A stretch of 64,000 nt of DNA from Comamonas sp. 26 (GTDB taxonomy: Bacteria > Pseudomonadota > Gammaproteobacteria > Burkholderiales > Burkholderiaceae_C). Under the pieces are notes generated by a model. That model worked only from the letters and a program-made list of their open reading frames with translations, did not search any database and had not been told where the DNA came from. Shown here in pieces: positions 41,880 through 53,064 of the stretch (its first letter is position 1; each line of letters opens with the position of its first letter). The translations under genes were made by a program, and so were the position numbers. The stretch is from positions 434,001 to 498,000 of the forward strand of contig NZ_PEFL01000002.1 in assembly GCF_002754475.1 (NCBI RefSeq). The letters run 5' to 3'.

Positions 41880-43331
41880 TCAGACCTTGGCCTCGGTAAA
41901 GCTCTCAATTTCCCGGTGATGGTTGCTAACCCACTGGGGCAGCAGAGACCCTGCCAGCATGCCAACAACCGCCGCCAAAAGACCAGCCAACTGCTGCGGG
42001 AAAGCCTGATGGAGAGCAGGTGTCACCATAAAGATCAGCCAGACCCCAATGCCCAGCACCACGGCGCTGATGGCGCCTTGCGTGGTAGCGCGCTTCCAAT
42101 ACAGACCAAAAACCAGCGGAACAAAAGCCCCCACCAGCGGCACCTGATAAGCGCTGGCCACCAGTTCATAGATGGGAGTGCCTTGCATGGCAATGGAATA
42201 AGCCAGCACGCAGGCCGAGAACACCAGCACGCTGATGCGCATGGTCCTGAGGTTGTCCTTATCCGTCGTAAACGGGCGGAACTGACGCCAGATGTTTTCG
42301 GTAAACGTGACGCTGGGCGCCAGCAAGGTCGCTGATGCACAGGATTTGATAGCAGACAGCAGCGCACCAAAGAACAGCACCTGCATGGCAAACGGCATCT
42401 TGTCCATCACCAGAGTGGGCAGCACCTTTTGTGGATCTTCAGCCAGCAAGGCCGTAGTCTCAGTCGGCATGATGATGAGCGCACTGGCCACGAGAAACAT
42501 GGGCACAAAGGCAAAAATCACATAGCAGGCACCACCGATGATGGTGCCGCGTACTGCAGATTTTTCAGTATCGGCAGACATCACGCGCTGAAAGATGTCC
42601 TGCTGCGGAATCGAGCCCAGCATCATGGTCACGGCAGCGCCAATGAAGAACACGATTTCATGGAGTGAAGGCTCGGGTAGGAACTTGAACAGATCGCGGC
42701 TGGTGGCCAGATCGACCACCTTGTCAGCACCACCTGCCATATCACCAGCGAAGAAAGCCAGCGCCAGCAGACCTACAACCAGAATGATCATCTGCACAAA
42801 ATCGGTCACCGCCACAGACCACATGCCACCGAACAGCGTGTAGATGAGCACGGAAAGAATGCCAATCGTCATACCCATGGGTATGCTGACCGAGCCGCCC
42901 GAGAGCAGGTTGAACACCAGCCCCAATGCCGTGACCTGAGCCGAAACCCAGCCCAGATAGCTGAGCATTATGATGAGCGAGCAGATCACCTCAATCGAGC
43001 GACCATAGCGAGCACGGTAGTAGTCGCTGATGGTCAGCAAATTCATGCGGTAGAGCTTGGCCGCAAAGAAGGCACCGACCAGAATCAGGCACATTCCCGC
43101 GCCAAACGGGTCTTCCACCAGGGCCTGCAGGCCGCCTTCGATGAACTTGGCAGGTACACCCAGAACCAGCTCTGACCCGAACCAGGTCGCGAAGGTGGTG
43201 GTGATGATCATGTACAGCGGCAGATGTCGCCCGGCAATAGCGAAGTCCGCCGTGTTTTTCACGCGTTTTGCCGCCCACAAACCAATGCCAATGGTTATCA
43301 ATAGGTAGACGATTACCAATGAGAGCAGCAA
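41880..43331 (-). CDS. Sodium:solute symporter (SSS family)
   Basis: 483 aa with about 13 membrane helices. Family marks: FAIAGRHLPLYMIITTTFATWFGSELVLG near the N-terminus, YRARYGRSIEVIC, and the core sodium-site region FGGMWSVAVTDFVQM. The start is TTG at 43331, preceded at the right distance by GAGGAG, so an upstream ATG is not needed. The substrate (proline, pantothenate, or another solute) cannot be decided. It is downstream of ubiB in the same direction, 33 bp away. Confidence 0.9.
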   Translation of the reverse strand: MLLSLVIVYLLITIGIGLWAAKRVKNTADFAIAGRHLPLYMIITTTFATWFGSELVLGVPAKFIEGGLQALVEDPFGAGMCLILVGAFFAAKLYRMNLLTISDYYRARYGRSIEVICSLIIMLSYLGWVSAQVTALGLVFNLLSGGSVSIPMGMTIGILSVLIYTLFGGMWSVAVTDFVQMIILVVGLLALAFFAGDMAGGADKVVDLATSRDLFKFLPEPSLHEIVFFIGAAVTMMLGSIPQQDIFQRVMSADTEKSAVRGTIIGGACYVIFAFVPMFLVASALIIMPTETTALLAEDPQKVLPTLVMDKMPFAMQVLFFGALLSAIKSCASATLLAPSVTFTENIWRQFRPFTTDKDNLRTMRISVLVFSACVLAYSIAMQGTPIYELVASAYQVPLVGAFVPLVFGLYWKRATTQGAISAVVLGIGVWLIFMVTPALHQAFPQQLAGLLAAVVGMLAGSLLPQWVSNHHREIESFTEAKV

Positions 43332-43364
43332 GCTCGCACTCCTCAGACTAAAAAAACAGGAAGC

Positions 43365-44933
43365 TCAGAAGCGGATGCGCAGCAGAATCTGCAGCACTAC
43401 CAGCCCGATAACGAAACCAATGCCTGCGCTGAGGATGGCCTGCAGCAAGCGGTTGGTGGTCTTTTGCTGCTGGAGCAGCTCTTTCAGCAAGACATCGTTG
43501 TGATTGCCAGCGCCTTGCTTGGCCAGATACTGGTGCAGCACGCGCGGAATATCGGGCAGAATTTTGGCGTAACGCGGGGCTTGCGCCTGAATTTCGCTCC
43601 ACAGACGCTGCGGGCCCATCTGGTCCAGCATCCACTTTTCAAGAAACGGCTTGGCCGTGCTCCAGAGGTCCAGATTCGGATCCAGCTGACGCCCCAGACC
43701 TTCGATATTGAGCAGCGTCTTTTGCAGCAGCACCAGTTGCGGCTGGATTTCGACCTGAAAACGGCGCGAGGTCTGGAACAGCCGCATCAGCACCATGCCC
43801 AAAGAAATTTCGGCCAGCGGGCGGTCAAAGTAAGGCTCACAGACGGCTCGAATAGCGGCTTCCAGCTCTTCAACCCGCGTGTGGGCAGGCACCCAGCCAC
43901 TTTCCACATGCAAAGCGGCTACGCGCTTGTAGTCGCGACGAAAGAAAGCCAGAAAGTTCTGCGCCAGATATTCTTTGTCGAACTCGGTCAGCGTGCCGAC
44001 GATGCCAAAGTCCAGCGAGATATAGCGCCCGAAGGTATCGGGCTCCAGGCTGACCATGATATTTCCCGGGTGCATGTCCGCGTGGAAGAAACCGTCACGA
44101 AACACCTGAGTGAAGAAGATAGTCACGCCGTCACGCGCCAGCTTGGGAATGTCTACACCGGCTTCACGCAGACGCTCCACCTGACTGATGGGCACGCCCT
44201 TCATGCGCTCCATCACCATCACATCAGTGTGGCAGTAATCCCAGTGAATCTCGGGGATCAGCACCAGATCCAGCCCTTCCATATTACGGCGCAGCTGCGC
44301 GGCATTGGAGGCTTCACGGATCAGGTCCAGCTCGTCATGCAGGTAGTTGTCGAACTCGCCAACCACTTCCTTGGGCTTGAGGCGCTTGCCGTCTTTGGAC
44401 AGCCGCTCCATCCAGCCCGCCATCATGTGCATGAGCGCCAGATCCTTGTCGATCACGGTCTTCATGCCCGGACGCAGCACCTTGACGGCCACCTCATGCT
44501 CAACGCCAGCCTTGTCGCGAATCACGGCAAAGTGCACCTGTGCAATCGATGCACTGGCCACGGGCTGACGATCAAAGCTCACAAAAATCTGATTGAGCGG
44601 CTTGCGAAAAGAGCGCTCGATGGTGTCTACCGCGATTTGAGAATCGAACGGAGGCACACGGTCCTGCAGCTTGGCCAGCTCTTCCGCAACATCGGGCGGC
44701 ATCAGGTCGCTGCGCGTAGACAGCACCTGACCGAACTTCACAAAGATGGGACCCAGTTCCTCAAGCGCTTCACGCAGGCGCACGCCACGTGGCTTGTCAA
44801 GCTTGCGGCCGAATGTGAGCACGCTGCGCAGACTGCGCAGGCGCGGGTGTGGAATGCCGGAGAGCACCAGCTCATCCAGACCATAACGAAACACCACCCA
44901 GAGGATGGCCCAGCCTCGCAGAAAACGGCTCAT
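43365..44933 (-). CDS. ubiB: Ubiquinone biosynthesis ATPase/kinase-like protein UbiB
   Basis: 522 aa of the ABC1/ADCK family, needed for ubiquinone assembly. Diagnostic are the KxGQ segment [23 protein letters not shown], the Ala-rich loop [15 protein letters not shown] in place of the Gly-rich kinase loop, and DMHPGNIMV / [10 protein letters not shown] in the catalytic site. Two membrane helices are near the C-terminus ([20 protein letters not shown]). The start overlaps the ubiJ stop by four bases. Confidence 0.96.
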   Translation of the reverse strand: MSRFLRGWAILWVVFRYGLDELVLSGIPHPRLRSLRSVLTFGRKLDKPRGVRLREALEELGPIFVKFGQVLSTRSDLMPPDVAEELAKLQDRVPPFDSQIAVDTIERSFRKPLNQIFVSFDRQPVASASIAQVHFAVIRDKAGVEHEVAVKVLRPGMKTVIDKDLALMHMMAGWMERLSKDGKRLKPKEVVGEFDNYLHDELDLIREASNAAQLRRNMEGLDLVLIPEIHWDYCHTDVMVMERMKGVPISQVERLREAGVDIPKLARDGVTIFFTQVFRDGFFHADMHPGNIMVSLEPDTFGRYISLDFGIVGTLTEFDKEYLAQNFLAFFRRDYKRVAALHVESGWVPAHTRVEELEAAIRAVCEPYFDRPLAEISLGMVLMRLFQTSRRFQVEIQPQLVLLQKTLLNIEGLGRQLDPNLDLWSTAKPFLEKWMLDQMGPQRLWSEIQAQAPRYAKILPDIPRVLHQYLAKQGAGNHNDVLLKELLQQQKTTNRLLQAILSAGIGFVIGLVVLQILLRIRF

Positions 44934-45541
44934 GGCTGTGTGTAATCGGCACCGGGCATGGATGCCACAGGTGCGGTGCTTGCCGGGCTGACGACATCTG
45001 CATCAGCCGCTTTTTTGCCACCCATGCGTGCGCCAACGAACTGGCGCAGGCCTTGGGCTGCTGTACGGGCAACCTTGGCAATGGTGTGGGCTGGCACATC
45101 GCCAACCAAGCGGGCCAGGTCTTCTTCCACATCCCACTTGACGTTGTCGACCAGCCAGTTGATCTCGGCGGCAAACTGCACATCGCCTTCAATGCGGATG
45201 CTGGGCTTGCCGCCGCGCAATGCAGTCTGAGCCAGCGACAGAGGCGAAGTCTCAGTGACTTCCAGCATCAGGTCGGGGGCAGCGTCTTCAGGTGCCACAT
45301 CGAACAGACCAGCGGGCGTGACCAGCAGGGCTACCGAGTACTGACGCCACTGCACGCGGGCAATGCGACCTTTTTGACGCAGAAGGCGATCCATGGCCTC
45401 TTTTTCCTGCATCAGCACATGGTTGATGAAAAGCACCAGACGCTGATGCATTTCACTCACCAGCCATTCGGGAGCTTGAGGTCCAGCCATCACGCGTTCG
45501 ACGAGACCGCTCAGAAAAGAAAAAGGGGACTGTGTTGCCAT
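44930..45541 (-). CDS. ubiJ: Ubiquinone biosynthesis accessory protein UbiJ (SCP2 domain)
   Basis: 203 aa. An SCP2-like lipid-binding domain covers about 45-145 ([66 protein letters not shown]). UbiJ forms the soluble Ubi complex with UbiK and binds ubiquinone intermediates. It lies directly upstream of ubiB, and ubiE is 1.1 kb upstream, the usual ubiE-ubiJ-ubiB order, here interrupted by the Tim44 protein. Confidence 0.9.
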   Translation of the reverse strand: MATQSPFSFLSGLVERVMAGPQAPEWLVSEMHQRLVLFINHVLMQEKEAMDRLLRQKGRIARVQWRQYSVALLVTPAGLFDVAPEDAAPDLMLEVTETSPLSLAQTALRGGKPSIRIEGDVQFAAEINWLVDNVKWDVEEDLARLVGDVPAHTIAKVARTAAQGLRQFVGARMGGKKAADADVVSPASTAPVASMPGADYTQP

Positions 45542-45632
45542 AGTCCCCGATTATTCATGAAATCAATCCCCCTGAGTCGCTACGCGCCTTCCCTATGAAA
45601 ACAACGCCTTCGCTGCGGGGGCGGCCTGTGCC

Positions 45633-46625
45633 TTATTGGAGCGCTTGCACGCCAGCCACCAGCCAGCCGCTGGAGCCACTCTTGGGCTTAGTCATGTTCC
45701 AGACTTCGCGGAAGGGGCTTGGACCTGCGGAGGCGTCTTCACGGATCATGCCGGAGAACTCGACACTGGCCATATAGCCATTGCCCAGATCTTCGATGCC
45801 CAGTAACTGGGCATCAATCATCAGCACTTCCGTGTGATTGGGTTCGCCAGGGCGCTGCGATTCGCGCTCAGCCAGTTGAGAACGAATTTCCGACAGCATC
45901 TCGTCCGTCATCATCGAGCGCAGCGAAGTAATGTCAGAGCGGTCCCAGGCGGATTGCAACGTCACGAAATTACGCTTGGCAGCTGTCAGGAAGCCGACTT
46001 GATCAAAGCCTTCTGGCACACCCCAGTTCTGCGAACCCGACAAAGCCGAGCCAATCATGGAGCCACCGGCTGCGGCGGCAGGCTGATAGTCCTGTTCCCA
46101 GGGACGCGCAGACGCATCATTGCCAATTTTTTCAGGGTTGTACTGACGTGCCTGAGGAGCATTGACATCACCACCCAGATTGCCTGCACCCTGAAAGGCG
46201 AAGGGGCTGTTATTGGCCTGAGCAGCAGGCGCGGCCTTGCGGCGGCGCATGATCATTCCGATGACCGCCATGGCGACCATGGCCAGCAAGGCCATCATCA
46301 GAAAGTTGCCAAAGGCTTCACCAAAGCCCAGCGAGTGAGCCAGCCAGGCCAGGCCCAGACCGGCTGCCAGACCGCCAAGCATAGCACCCCAGGGCTTCTT
46401 GGGTGCTGCAGCAGGCGTTGCCGGCGTGCCAGCACGGTTTTGCTGAGCCGCATTTTGCTGCGGAGCCTGCTGAGTGTTCTGTGTGGGAGCACGAGAAGCT
46501 TCGCGTTGCGTGACATTGCCAGACTGTTTGCCAAACGAAGAGCCTCCGCCCATGCGTTTCGCGTCAGCCTCACCGTGTGCCACAACCAGCATTGCCACCA
46601 AGGCAATTGACCAAAGTTTTTTCAT
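45633..46625 (-). CDS. Tim44-domain membrane protein
   Basis: 330 aa from ATG at 46625 (good GGGAGATGAG ribosome site). Signal-like N-terminus MKKLWSIALVAMLVVAHGEADA, a low-complexity Gln/Ala/Pro linker, two membrane helices (about 85-125, GAMLGGLAAGLGLAWLAHSL and FLMMALLAMVAMAVIGMIM), and a C-terminal Tim44/NTF2-like domain (FLTAAKRNFVTLQSAWDRSDITSLRSMMTDEMLSEI). It sits between ubiE and ubiJ; a link to quinone synthesis is by position only. Confidence 0.85.
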   Translation of the reverse strand: MKKLWSIALVAMLVVAHGEADAKRMGGGSSFGKQSGNVTQREASRAPTQNTQQAPQQNAAQQNRAGTPATPAAAPKKPWGAMLGGLAAGLGLAWLAHSLGFGEAFGNFLMMALLAMVAMAVIGMIMRRRKAAPAAQANNSPFAFQGAGNLGGDVNAPQARQYNPEKIGNDASARPWEQDYQPAAAAGGSMIGSALSGSQNWGVPEGFDQVGFLTAAKRNFVTLQSAWDRSDITSLRSMMTDEMLSEIRSQLAERESQRPGEPNHTEVLMIDAQLLGIEDLGNGYMASVEFSGMIREDASAGPSPFREVWNMTKPKSGSSGWLVAGVQALQ

Positions 46626-46676
46626 CTCATCTCCCTTCTTATAGAAAGTCGCTACAAATCTGCGCACAAGGCGCGC

Positions 46677-47408
46677 TTAACACTTGATCCCGACATGCAA
46701 GGCACAGATGCCACCTGTCATGTTGTGATAGTCCACATGGCCAAAGCCGCATTGCTGCATCAAGGCCTTGAGTTCCTTCTGGCCGGGGTGCATGCGGATG
46801 GATTCAGCCAAATAACGATAGCTTTCCGCATCACCGGCAATCATCTGCCCCATGGCCGGCAAAATCTTGAACGAATAAAAGTCATAGGCTTTCTCCAGGG
46901 GCTTGGCCACCTTGGAGAACTCCAGCACCAGCAGCTTGCCACCGGGGCGCAGAACGCGGTTCATTTCCTTCAGCGCTGCATCCTTGTGCGTCATATTGCG
47001 CAGGCCAAAGGCCACGCTGACCAAGTCGAAGTGGCCATCAGGGAAAGGCAGTTTTTCCGCATCACAGACCAAGGTGGGCAGCAGCACGCCCTTGTCGGTC
47101 AGGCGATCACGCCCCACACGCAGCATGGCTTCGTTGATATCGGTGTGAACCACTTGGCCCGATGCGCCGACCTTCTTGGAAAAAGCCAGAGCCAGATCGC
47201 CCGTGCCGCCTGCAATATCCAGCGCCTTGTCGCCTTCCTTGAGGTTGGCCACCATCAGGGTATAGGCCTTCCAGGCGCGATGCAGACCGCCGGACATGAC
47301 GTCATTCATGACGTCGTACTTGGAGGCAACGGAGTCGAACACACCGCGTACACGCGATGCCTTCTCGCTTTCGTCAACAGTCTGGAATCCGAAGTGTGTG
47401 GAGCTCAT
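46677..47408 (-). CDS. ubiE: Ubiquinone/menaquinone C-methyltransferase UbiE
   Basis: SAM-dependent methyltransferase, 243 aa. Motifs: [27 protein letters not shown] loop [42 protein letters not shown], and the C-terminal [25 protein letters not shown]. Methylates the quinone ring. Starts with ATG at 47408; followed by the Tim44 gene. Confidence 0.97.
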   Translation of the reverse strand: MSSTHFGFQTVDESEKASRVRGVFDSVASKYDVMNDVMSGGLHRAWKAYTLMVANLKEGDKALDIAGGTGDLALAFSKKVGASGQVVHTDINEAMLRVGRDRLTDKGVLLPTLVCDAEKLPFPDGHFDLVSVAFGLRNMTHKDAALKEMNRVLRPGGKLLVLEFSKVAKPLEKAYDFYSFKILPAMGQMIAGDAESYRYLAESIRMHPGQKELKALMQQCGFGHVDYHNMTGGICALHVGIKC

Positions 47409-47651
47409 AACAAAGAATGCTAAGCAAGCAGTGCTTGTGCGTACAGCGACAACCCCGTATGACTACAGGCTTTGAAGCACTATGGTTTTTAGAAGAAATT
47501 GGCTTTAAGCGCTTATCTCACCTGCGCTACAAGCTATCGGAAATATAGCACCAGCATCAATAACCCTGCGCTTGGCGCATGGCCTGTGTGGTGTCAGAGG
47601 GACGTTTGCATAGGCTTTCAGCCAGCAAACAAGCCCCCTCGAAGTCAAATC

Positions 47652-48071
47652 TCAATGCACGCTGCAGCCGTGACCACCAGCGCCCTTTTCGGGCATCAGC
47701 GTGTCGCGGTTCAGGCCTGCATCTTCAAGGCGCTGCAGATACTGCTTCCACAGTTCGTCTTGCTGGCTACCCAGCTGGTAGAGGTATTCCCAGGTGTAGA
47801 GACCGCTTTCGTGCCCGTCGCTGAAGAAAGGCTTGATCGCATAGTTGCCCACCGGCTCGATGGTGTTGATCCCCACATCGCGCTTACCGGTCTGCAGGAC
47901 TTCCTGGCCCGGGCCATGCCCCTGTACCTCAGCCGATGGCGAGTACACGCGCATCAGCTCAAAGGGGATGCGAAAGGTTTTGCCATCCGTATAAGACACC
48001 TCCAGCACGCGCGACGCGCCATGCACGGTTAGTGCCTGAGGGGTGGGAGTGTTGGCTTGCAATCCGGCCAT
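47652..48071 (-). CDS. DUF971 family protein
   Basis: 139 aa. The family core is LTVHGASRVLEVSYTDGKTFRIPFELMRVYSPSAEVQGHGPGQEVLQTGKRDVGINTIEPVGNYAIKPFFSDGHESGLYTWEYLYQLG, shown here as key segments SPSAEVQGHG, VGNYA and DGHESGLY(S/T)W. The tail is His/Gly rich (GAGGHGCSVH). DUF971 proteins are small iron-sulfur-linked factors next to ubiE in many Betaproteobacteria. A 243-bp gap to ubiE holds no gene. Confidence 0.85.
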   Translation of the reverse strand: MAGLQANTPTPQALTVHGASRVLEVSYTDGKTFRIPFELMRVYSPSAEVQGHGPGQEVLQTGKRDVGINTIEPVGNYAIKPFFSDGHESGLYTWEYLYQLGSQQDELWKQYLQRLEDAGLNRDTLMPEKGAGGHGCSVH

Positions 48072-48094
48072 GGTTCTCTCCTGTTCAATGCATA

Positions 48095-48119
48095 AAAGGG
48101 CAGCCAGGAGCTGCCCTTT
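48095..48119 (-). terminator. Terminator after the HIT gene
   Basis: On the minus strand AAAGGGCAGC-tcctg-GCTGCCCTTTT: ten pairs with a T4 tail, 40 bp after the HIT stop and before DUF971. Confidence 0.8.
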
Positions 48120-48158
48120 GTCTCTCTGTACTCAATCTCCAGAACGGAGATACGAACA

Positions 48159-48599
48159 TCAGGCGGCCCAGAGGGTCAGCGCCTTTTGCAGTGCAGCGTC
48201 TACCACTGGCAGTTGCTGGGCCACCGCCGCTTCACGCGCTTCATCGCGCTCGCGCAAGGCGGGCGCCCAGACCGAGGCGGGAAAGTGGCTGTCCCAGTCA
48301 TAGCGCGCAATCACATGCCAGTGCAGATGAGCCACCATATTACCCAGGGCCGCCAGGTTGATCTTGGTGGGCGAGAGCTGCTCGCGCAGCACGCGCTCCA
48401 CCACGGCCACGGCGTCCATGCACAAGGCACGGTCTGCAGCGCTCAAGTCCGAAAACTCGGCAGCATGATCGGCCCAGACTACGCGATAGAAGGCAGGAAA
48501 GCCCTCTTCCGCCGCACGAATCACCCGCAGCTTGTCGCCACGCCAGATCAGTGCACCGCCGTCGGTGGTGCACAGAGGGCAGTTGTCTTGATGCGTCAT
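48159..48599 (-). CDS. HIT family protein
   Basis: 146 aa from ATG at 48599. It has the N-terminal CPLCTTDGGALIWRGDKLRV zinc-like pair (C-x2-C) and the histidine triad HLHWHVIARY. HIT proteins hydrolyse nucleotide phosphoramidates or dinucleotides; here the exact substrate is unknown. It is seven bases from the oxidoreductase stop, so it is the second gene of that operon. Confidence 0.9.
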   Translation of the reverse strand: MTHQDNCPLCTTDGGALIWRGDKLRVIRAAEEGFPAFYRVVWADHAAEFSDLSAADRALCMDAVAVVERVLREQLSPTKINLAALGNMVAHLHWHVIARYDWDSHFPASVWAPALRERDEAREAAVAQQLPVVDAALQKALTLWAA

Positions 48600-48606
48600 A
48601 TTTACC

Positions 48607-51600
48607 TCAGACCAGGACACGCTCGATGCCACCCGCGTTGGCACGCTTGACGTATTCGGGCATCCAGTTCTCACCCAGAATGTCACGCGCCATCTCAACC
48701 ACGATGTAGTCGGCTTCCAGCAGGCCATTGTTCATGTCATTGCCGTAGCGCGACAGGCCTTGCAGGCAGCTTGGGCAGCTGGTCAGAATCTTGACGTTTT
48801 CCTTGGGCGCCAGAGCACCGCTCTCGCGCAGCTCGGCTTCGCTCTTGCGCAGCTCTTCCGTCTTACGGAAGCGAATCTGCGTAGAGATATCAGGACGCGT
48901 CACGCCCAGCGTGCCGGACTCACCACAGCAACGCTCGCTCTTGGTGACCTGGTCGCCCATCAAGGCCTTGACGGTCTTCATGGGGTCCTGCTGCTTCATG
49001 GGCGTATGGCAAGGGTCGTGGTAAAGGTACGTGCCCTTGTTCTGCAGCGTGATGCCCTTTTCGAGCAGATATTCGTGGATGTCGATGATGCGGCAGCCAG
49101 GGAAAATCTTGTCGAACTGGTAGCCCTGCAACTGGTCATAGCAGGTACCGCAGCTCACCACCACAGTCTTGATGTCCAGATAGTTGAGCGTGGTGGCCAC
49201 ACGGTGGAAGAGCACACGGTTGTCCGTGATCATCTTCTCAGCCTTGTCGAACTGGCCCGAACCGCGCTGGGGATAGCCGCAGCACAGGTAGCCGGGCGGC
49301 AGCACGGTTTGTACACCGGCGTGCCACAGCATGGCCTGCGTGGCCAGGCCCACCTGGCTGAACAGACGCTCCGAGCCGCAGCCGGGGAAGTAGAACACCG
49401 CCTCGGTATCCGACTTGGTGGCCTTCGGATCCCGGATGATGGGCACGTAATCCTTGTCTTCAATATCCAGCAATGCGCGTGCCGTCTTGGTGGGCAGGCC
49501 ACCGGGCAGCTTCTTGTTGATGAAGTGAATCACCTGCTCCTTGATAGGAGCCGTACCGACCGATGCCGGCGGGTGCGCCGTCTGCTTCTTGGCAAAGCTT
49601 TGCAGCACATCGGCAGCCAGACGCTGAGCCTTGAAGCCCACACCGACCATGGCCGAGCGCATGAACTTGATGGTGTCAGGGTTCGTGGCATTCAGCATGG
49701 TCATAGCCAGCTTGTTGCCCGGACGGAAGCTCTTCTTGTCCATCTTGCGCAGCAGATTGCGCATATTCATGGTCACATCGCCAAAGTCGATCTTGACCGG
49801 GCAAGGGTTCAGACACTTGTGGCAGACCGTGCAGTGGTCGGCCACGTCTTCAAACTCCTGCCAGTGCTTGAGCGACACACCGCGGCGGGTCTGCTCTTCG
49901 TAGAGGAAAGCTTCCACCAGCAGCGAAGTCGCCAGAATCTTGTTGCGGGGCGAATACAGCAGATTGGCACGCGGCACGTGCGTTGCACACACCGGCTTGC
50001 ACTTGCCACAGCGCAGGCAGTCTTTGACGGAGTTGGCAATAGCGCCAATATCCGACTGCTGCATGATGATGGACTCGTAGCCCATCAGGCCGAAAGACGG
50101 CGTGTAGGCGTTGGTCAAGTCGGCAAACATCAGTGATTCACGCGGCGAGCGGCCATCGTGGCTCTGGTGCGCCGATGCGTCCCACTCTTCATTGCGAATC
50201 AGCTTGCCCTTGTTGAAGCGGCCTTCAGGGTCCACGCGCTTCTTGTACGCAGCAAACGGTGCCAGTTCCTCATCGCTGAGGAATTCCAGTTTGGTAATGC
50301 CAATGCCGTGCTCACCCGAGATCACGCCATCCAGACTGCGCGCCAAATCCATGATGCGGGCCACGGCGCCATGCGCGGTCTGCAGCATTTCATAGTCGTC
50401 AGAGTTGACGGGCAGATTGGTGTGCACATTGCCGTCACCGGCGTGCATGTGCAGCGCCACCCAGACGCGGCCCTTTAGCACCTTCTGGTGAATATCGTTG
50501 ACGGATTCGAGCAACGGCTGGAAGGCAGCACCTGCAAAAATCTTGGACAGCGGCTCTTTGAGCTGCGTCTTCCAGCTGGCGCGCAGCGTGTGGTCTTGCA
50601 GCTGGGGGAACAGCGTGGCAACGCCATCCAGCCAGCCTTGCCACAGGCCGCGCACGTCAGCGACCAGCGCCAGCGCCTGCTGCACGCGGTCTTCCAGCAG
50701 CTCTGCACTGGGAATCTCGCCTGCATCGTCGCTCTTGCCCAACGGAAGATCAGAATTTTTGAAGAATTGGCTCAGCTCGTCGCACAGCTTGAGCTTGTTG
50801 CGCAGGCTCAATTCAATATTGATGCGCTCAATGCCATCGGTGTACTCGGCCATGCGGGGCAGAGGAATCACCACGTCTTCATTGATCTTGAAGGCATTGG
50901 TATGGCGCGAGATCGCTGCTGTGCGCTTGCGGTCCAACCAGAACTTCTTACGGGCCTCGGCGCTGATGGCGATAAAGCCCTCGCCATTGCGCGAATTGGC
51001 AATGCGCACCACTTCGCTGGTCACGCGGGCTACTTCATCGGCGTTGTCACCGGCGATGTCGCCCAGCAACACCATCTTGGGCAGGCCGCCATTGCCCTTT
51101 TTGGACTTGGTGGCATAACCCACGGCCTTGAGGTAGCGGTCGTCCAGATGCTCCAGACCCGCCAGCAGCACGCCCGAGCGCTTTTGCTCGGCGAACATAT
51201 AGTCCTTGATCTCGACAATCGAAGGCACTGCATCCTTGGCGTTACCAAAGAACTCCATGCACACCGTGCGGGTATGGGCCGGCATGCGGTGCACCACCCA
51301 GCGGGCGCTGGTGATCAGACCGTCCGTGCCTTCCTTCTGAATGCCGGGCAGGCCAGAGAGGAACTTGTCGGTCACGTCCTTGCCCAGGCCTTCCTTGCGG
51401 AAAGTCTTACCGGGAATGTCCAGACGCTCAGTACGAATATGGGTCTTGCCGTCGGCCTCGAAGTACTTCAGCTCGAAGCAGGCCATTTCGGCATCGTGAA
51501 TCTTGCCCAGGTTGTGATCCAGACGCGTGACTTCCAGCCACTGCGCATCAGGCGTCACCATGCGCCAGGACACGAGATTGTCCAGTGCCGTGCCCCAGAG

Positions 51601-52524
51601 AACTGCCTTCTTGCCGCCCGCATTCATGGCCACGTTGCCGCCAATGCAAGATGCCTCGATGGAGGTGGGATCCACCGCAAACACAAAGCCGCCGCGCTCG
51701 GCCGCATCGGCCACGCGCTGTGTCACCACACCGGCTTCGGAATAAATAGTGGGCACTTCATGATCCACACCGGGGATCATGCGCATCTCGACTTCAGTCA
51801 GCGCTTCCAGCTTTTCGGTGTTGATGACCACCGATCGCCATGTCAAAGGAATAGCACCACCCGTATAGCCCGTGCCGCCTCCACGGGGAATGATGGTCAG
51901 ACCCAGCTCGATACAGCCCTTGACCAGGCCGGCCATTTCGGCTTCGGTGTCAGGGGTCAGAACGACGAACGGATATTCCACACGCCAGTCCGTGGCATCG
52001 GTCACGTGGGCCACACGCGAGAGTCCATCGAACTTAATGTTGTCCTTGGCCGTATAAGGGCGAAGCGTCTTCTGCACACGGCGGCGCAGTTGCTCGGCTT
52101 CTACAAAAGTGGCATTGAATTCGTGCACGGCACGGTGGGCAGCATCCACCAATTGCCCCACCAGCTGATCACGCACCGAGTCTTCATGAGGCTCACGGCG
52201 CTTGTCGATCTCGGAGAGTCGATGCGCCAGCGCCTCGACCAGCGACTTGCGGCGATCAGGGCTGTGAATCAGATCGTCCTGCAGATAGGGGTTACGCTGC
52301 ACGACCCAGATATCACCCAGCACCTCGTAAAGCATGCGGGCAGATCGGCCAGTGCGGCGTTCCTGACGCAGCTGGTTGAGCACATCCCACATGGATGAGC
52401 CCAGCAGACGAATCACGATCTCACGGTCAGAGAACGATGTGTAGTTATAGGGAATCTCGCGCAGTCGTGCGGGTTCAGCAGCCTGCGCCTGCAAGGCGGC
52501 AGCCAACGCAATCGGTACATTCAT
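48607..52524 (-). CDS. DUF3683-type FAD-linked oxidase with Fe-S and CCG domains
   Basis: A 1305-aa fusion. The N-terminus (1-150) is the DUF3683 region; an FAD-binding PCMH domain follows (about 180-370, [15 protein letters not shown]), then the FAD-oxidase C-terminal half ([16 protein letters not shown]). A 4Fe-4S ferredoxin domain ([11 protein letters not shown] and [15 protein letters not shown]) and two CCG/heterodisulfide-type domains ([20 protein letters not shown]) complete it. This is the layout of D-2-hydroxyacid (lactate/glycolate-type) dehydrogenases feeding electrons to quinone. ATG at 52524. The substrate is not proven. Confidence 0.9.
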   Translation of the reverse strand: MNVPIALAAALQAQAAEPARLREIPYNYTSFSDREIVIRLLGSSMWDVLNQLRQERRTGRSARMLYEVLGDIWVVQRNPYLQDDLIHSPDRRKSLVEALAHRLSEIDKRREPHEDSVRDQLVGQLVDAAHRAVHEFNATFVEAEQLRRRVQKTLRPYTAKDNIKFDGLSRVAHVTDATDWRVEYPFVVLTPDTEAEMAGLVKGCIELGLTIIPRGGGTGYTGGAIPLTWRSVVINTEKLEALTEVEMRMIPGVDHEVPTIYSEAGVVTQRVADAAERGGFVFAVDPTSIEASCIGGNVAMNAGGKKAVLWGTALDNLVSWRMVTPDAQWLEVTRLDHNLGKIHDAEMACFELKYFEADGKTHIRTERLDIPGKTFRKEGLGKDVTDKFLSGLPGIQKEGTDGLITSARWVVHRMPAHTRTVCMEFFGNAKDAVPSIVEIKDYMFAEQKRSGVLLAGLEHLDDRYLKAVGYATKSKKGNGGLPKMVLLGDIAGDNADEVARVTSEVVRIANSRNGEGFIAISAEARKKFWLDRKRTAAISRHTNAFKINEDVVIPLPRMAEYTDGIERINIELSLRNKLKLCDELSQFFKNSDLPLGKSDDAGEIPSAELLEDRVQQALALVADVRGLWQGWLDGVATLFPQLQDHTLRASWKTQLKEPLSKIFAGAAFQPLLESVNDIHQKVLKGRVWVALHMHAGDGNVHTNLPVNSDDYEMLQTAHGAVARIMDLARSLDGVISGEHGIGITKLEFLSDEELAPFAAYKKRVDPEGRFNKGKLIRNEEWDASAHQSHDGRSPRESLMFADLTNAYTPSFGLMGYESIIMQQSDIGAIANSVKDCLRCGKCKPVCATHVPRANLLYSPRNKILATSLLVEAFLYEEQTRRGVSLKHWQEFEDVADHCTVCHKCLNPCPVKIDFGDVTMNMRNLLRKMDKKSFRPGNKLAMTMLNATNPDTIKFMRSAMVGVGFKAQRLAADVLQSFAKKQTAHPPASVGTAPIKEQVIHFINKKLPGGLPTKTARALLDIEDKDYVPIIRDPKATKSDTEAVFYFPGCGSERLFSQVGLATQAMLWHAGVQTVLPPGYLCCGYPQRGSGQFDKAEKMITDNRVLFHRVATTLNYLDIKTVVVSCGTCYDQLQGYQFDKIFPGCRIIDIHEYLLEKGITLQNKGTYLYHDPCHTPMKQQDPMKTVKALMGDQVTKSERCCGESGTLGVTRPDISTQIRFRKTEELRKSEAELRESGALAPKENVKILTSCPSCLQGLSRYGNDMNNGLLEADYIVVEMARDILGENWMPEYVKRANAGGIERVLV

Positions 52525-53064
52525 GGGTAGACCGTGTTGGGCGCCCGGGGGCGCCCCGAAGCCAGTGGGACGCTGATTTTAAGCGACCCGGGCTCATTCA
52601 TGCTTTGCTATGGCTTCTGAGTCACCAGCCCAGCTATCGCAAAAACAGCAAAGCCGCCTGTTTTCAAAGTGAATCAGCCCATGCAAAAACAGCATAAAAC
52701 TCATCCAAAGTGTGCCAGCACACGACCGCATTCAATCACTTGCGGCCAAAAACCGGCCCTCTGCTCTGGAGACAGCAGATCAGGCAGATCACTTACCTAT
52801 GCGATTTCCATAAAAACCATACATTTACGAATCAAAAACAACGCAATACGAAAGACTACCAACAACAAACGAAATGACCTTGACCTAGAATGGCGCAGCT
52901 TCGCGCACCATCATTTGTCGCACATTCGTCATAAGACGAGCAGTGACTGCGGGTTCTGCCCATGGTGGAGTGCCTAGCCCATGCAAACAATGACATCCAT
53001 ATGTCATACGAATGACTTAGTGTGTACCAGCACATATTTCGTCAACGATCGTTAGAGGAGCCTC
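52525..53064. promoter_or_regulatory. 540-bp divergent promoter region between the oxidoreductase and ugpB
   Basis: No gene is seen. The right part carries a candidate Pho box (52991-53018) and a GAGGAG ribosome site before ugpB. The middle (about 52790-52900) is AT-rich. The left 60 bp are GC-rich leader of the oxidoreductase gene. Confidence 0.5.
52991..53018 (+). promoter_or_regulatory. Candidate Pho box upstream of ugpB
   Basis: TGACAT (52991), TGTCAT (53002) and TGACTT (53013) are spaced exactly 11 bp, the period of PhoB direct repeats (consensus unit CTGTCAT). It lies about 50 bp before the ugpB start, where PhoB activates ugp in E. coli. The first two units match TGTCAT at 5/6 and 6/6; the third is weak. 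Confidence 0.6.

Noticed and set aside
43464..44945. 493-codon plus-strand frame opposite ubiB
   Set aside because: Shadow of ubiB, which has complete kinase-like motifs.
50488..52398. 636-codon plus-strand frame opposite the FAD oxidoreductase
   Set aside because: Antisense shadow of a gene with clear FAD and Fe-S motifs.
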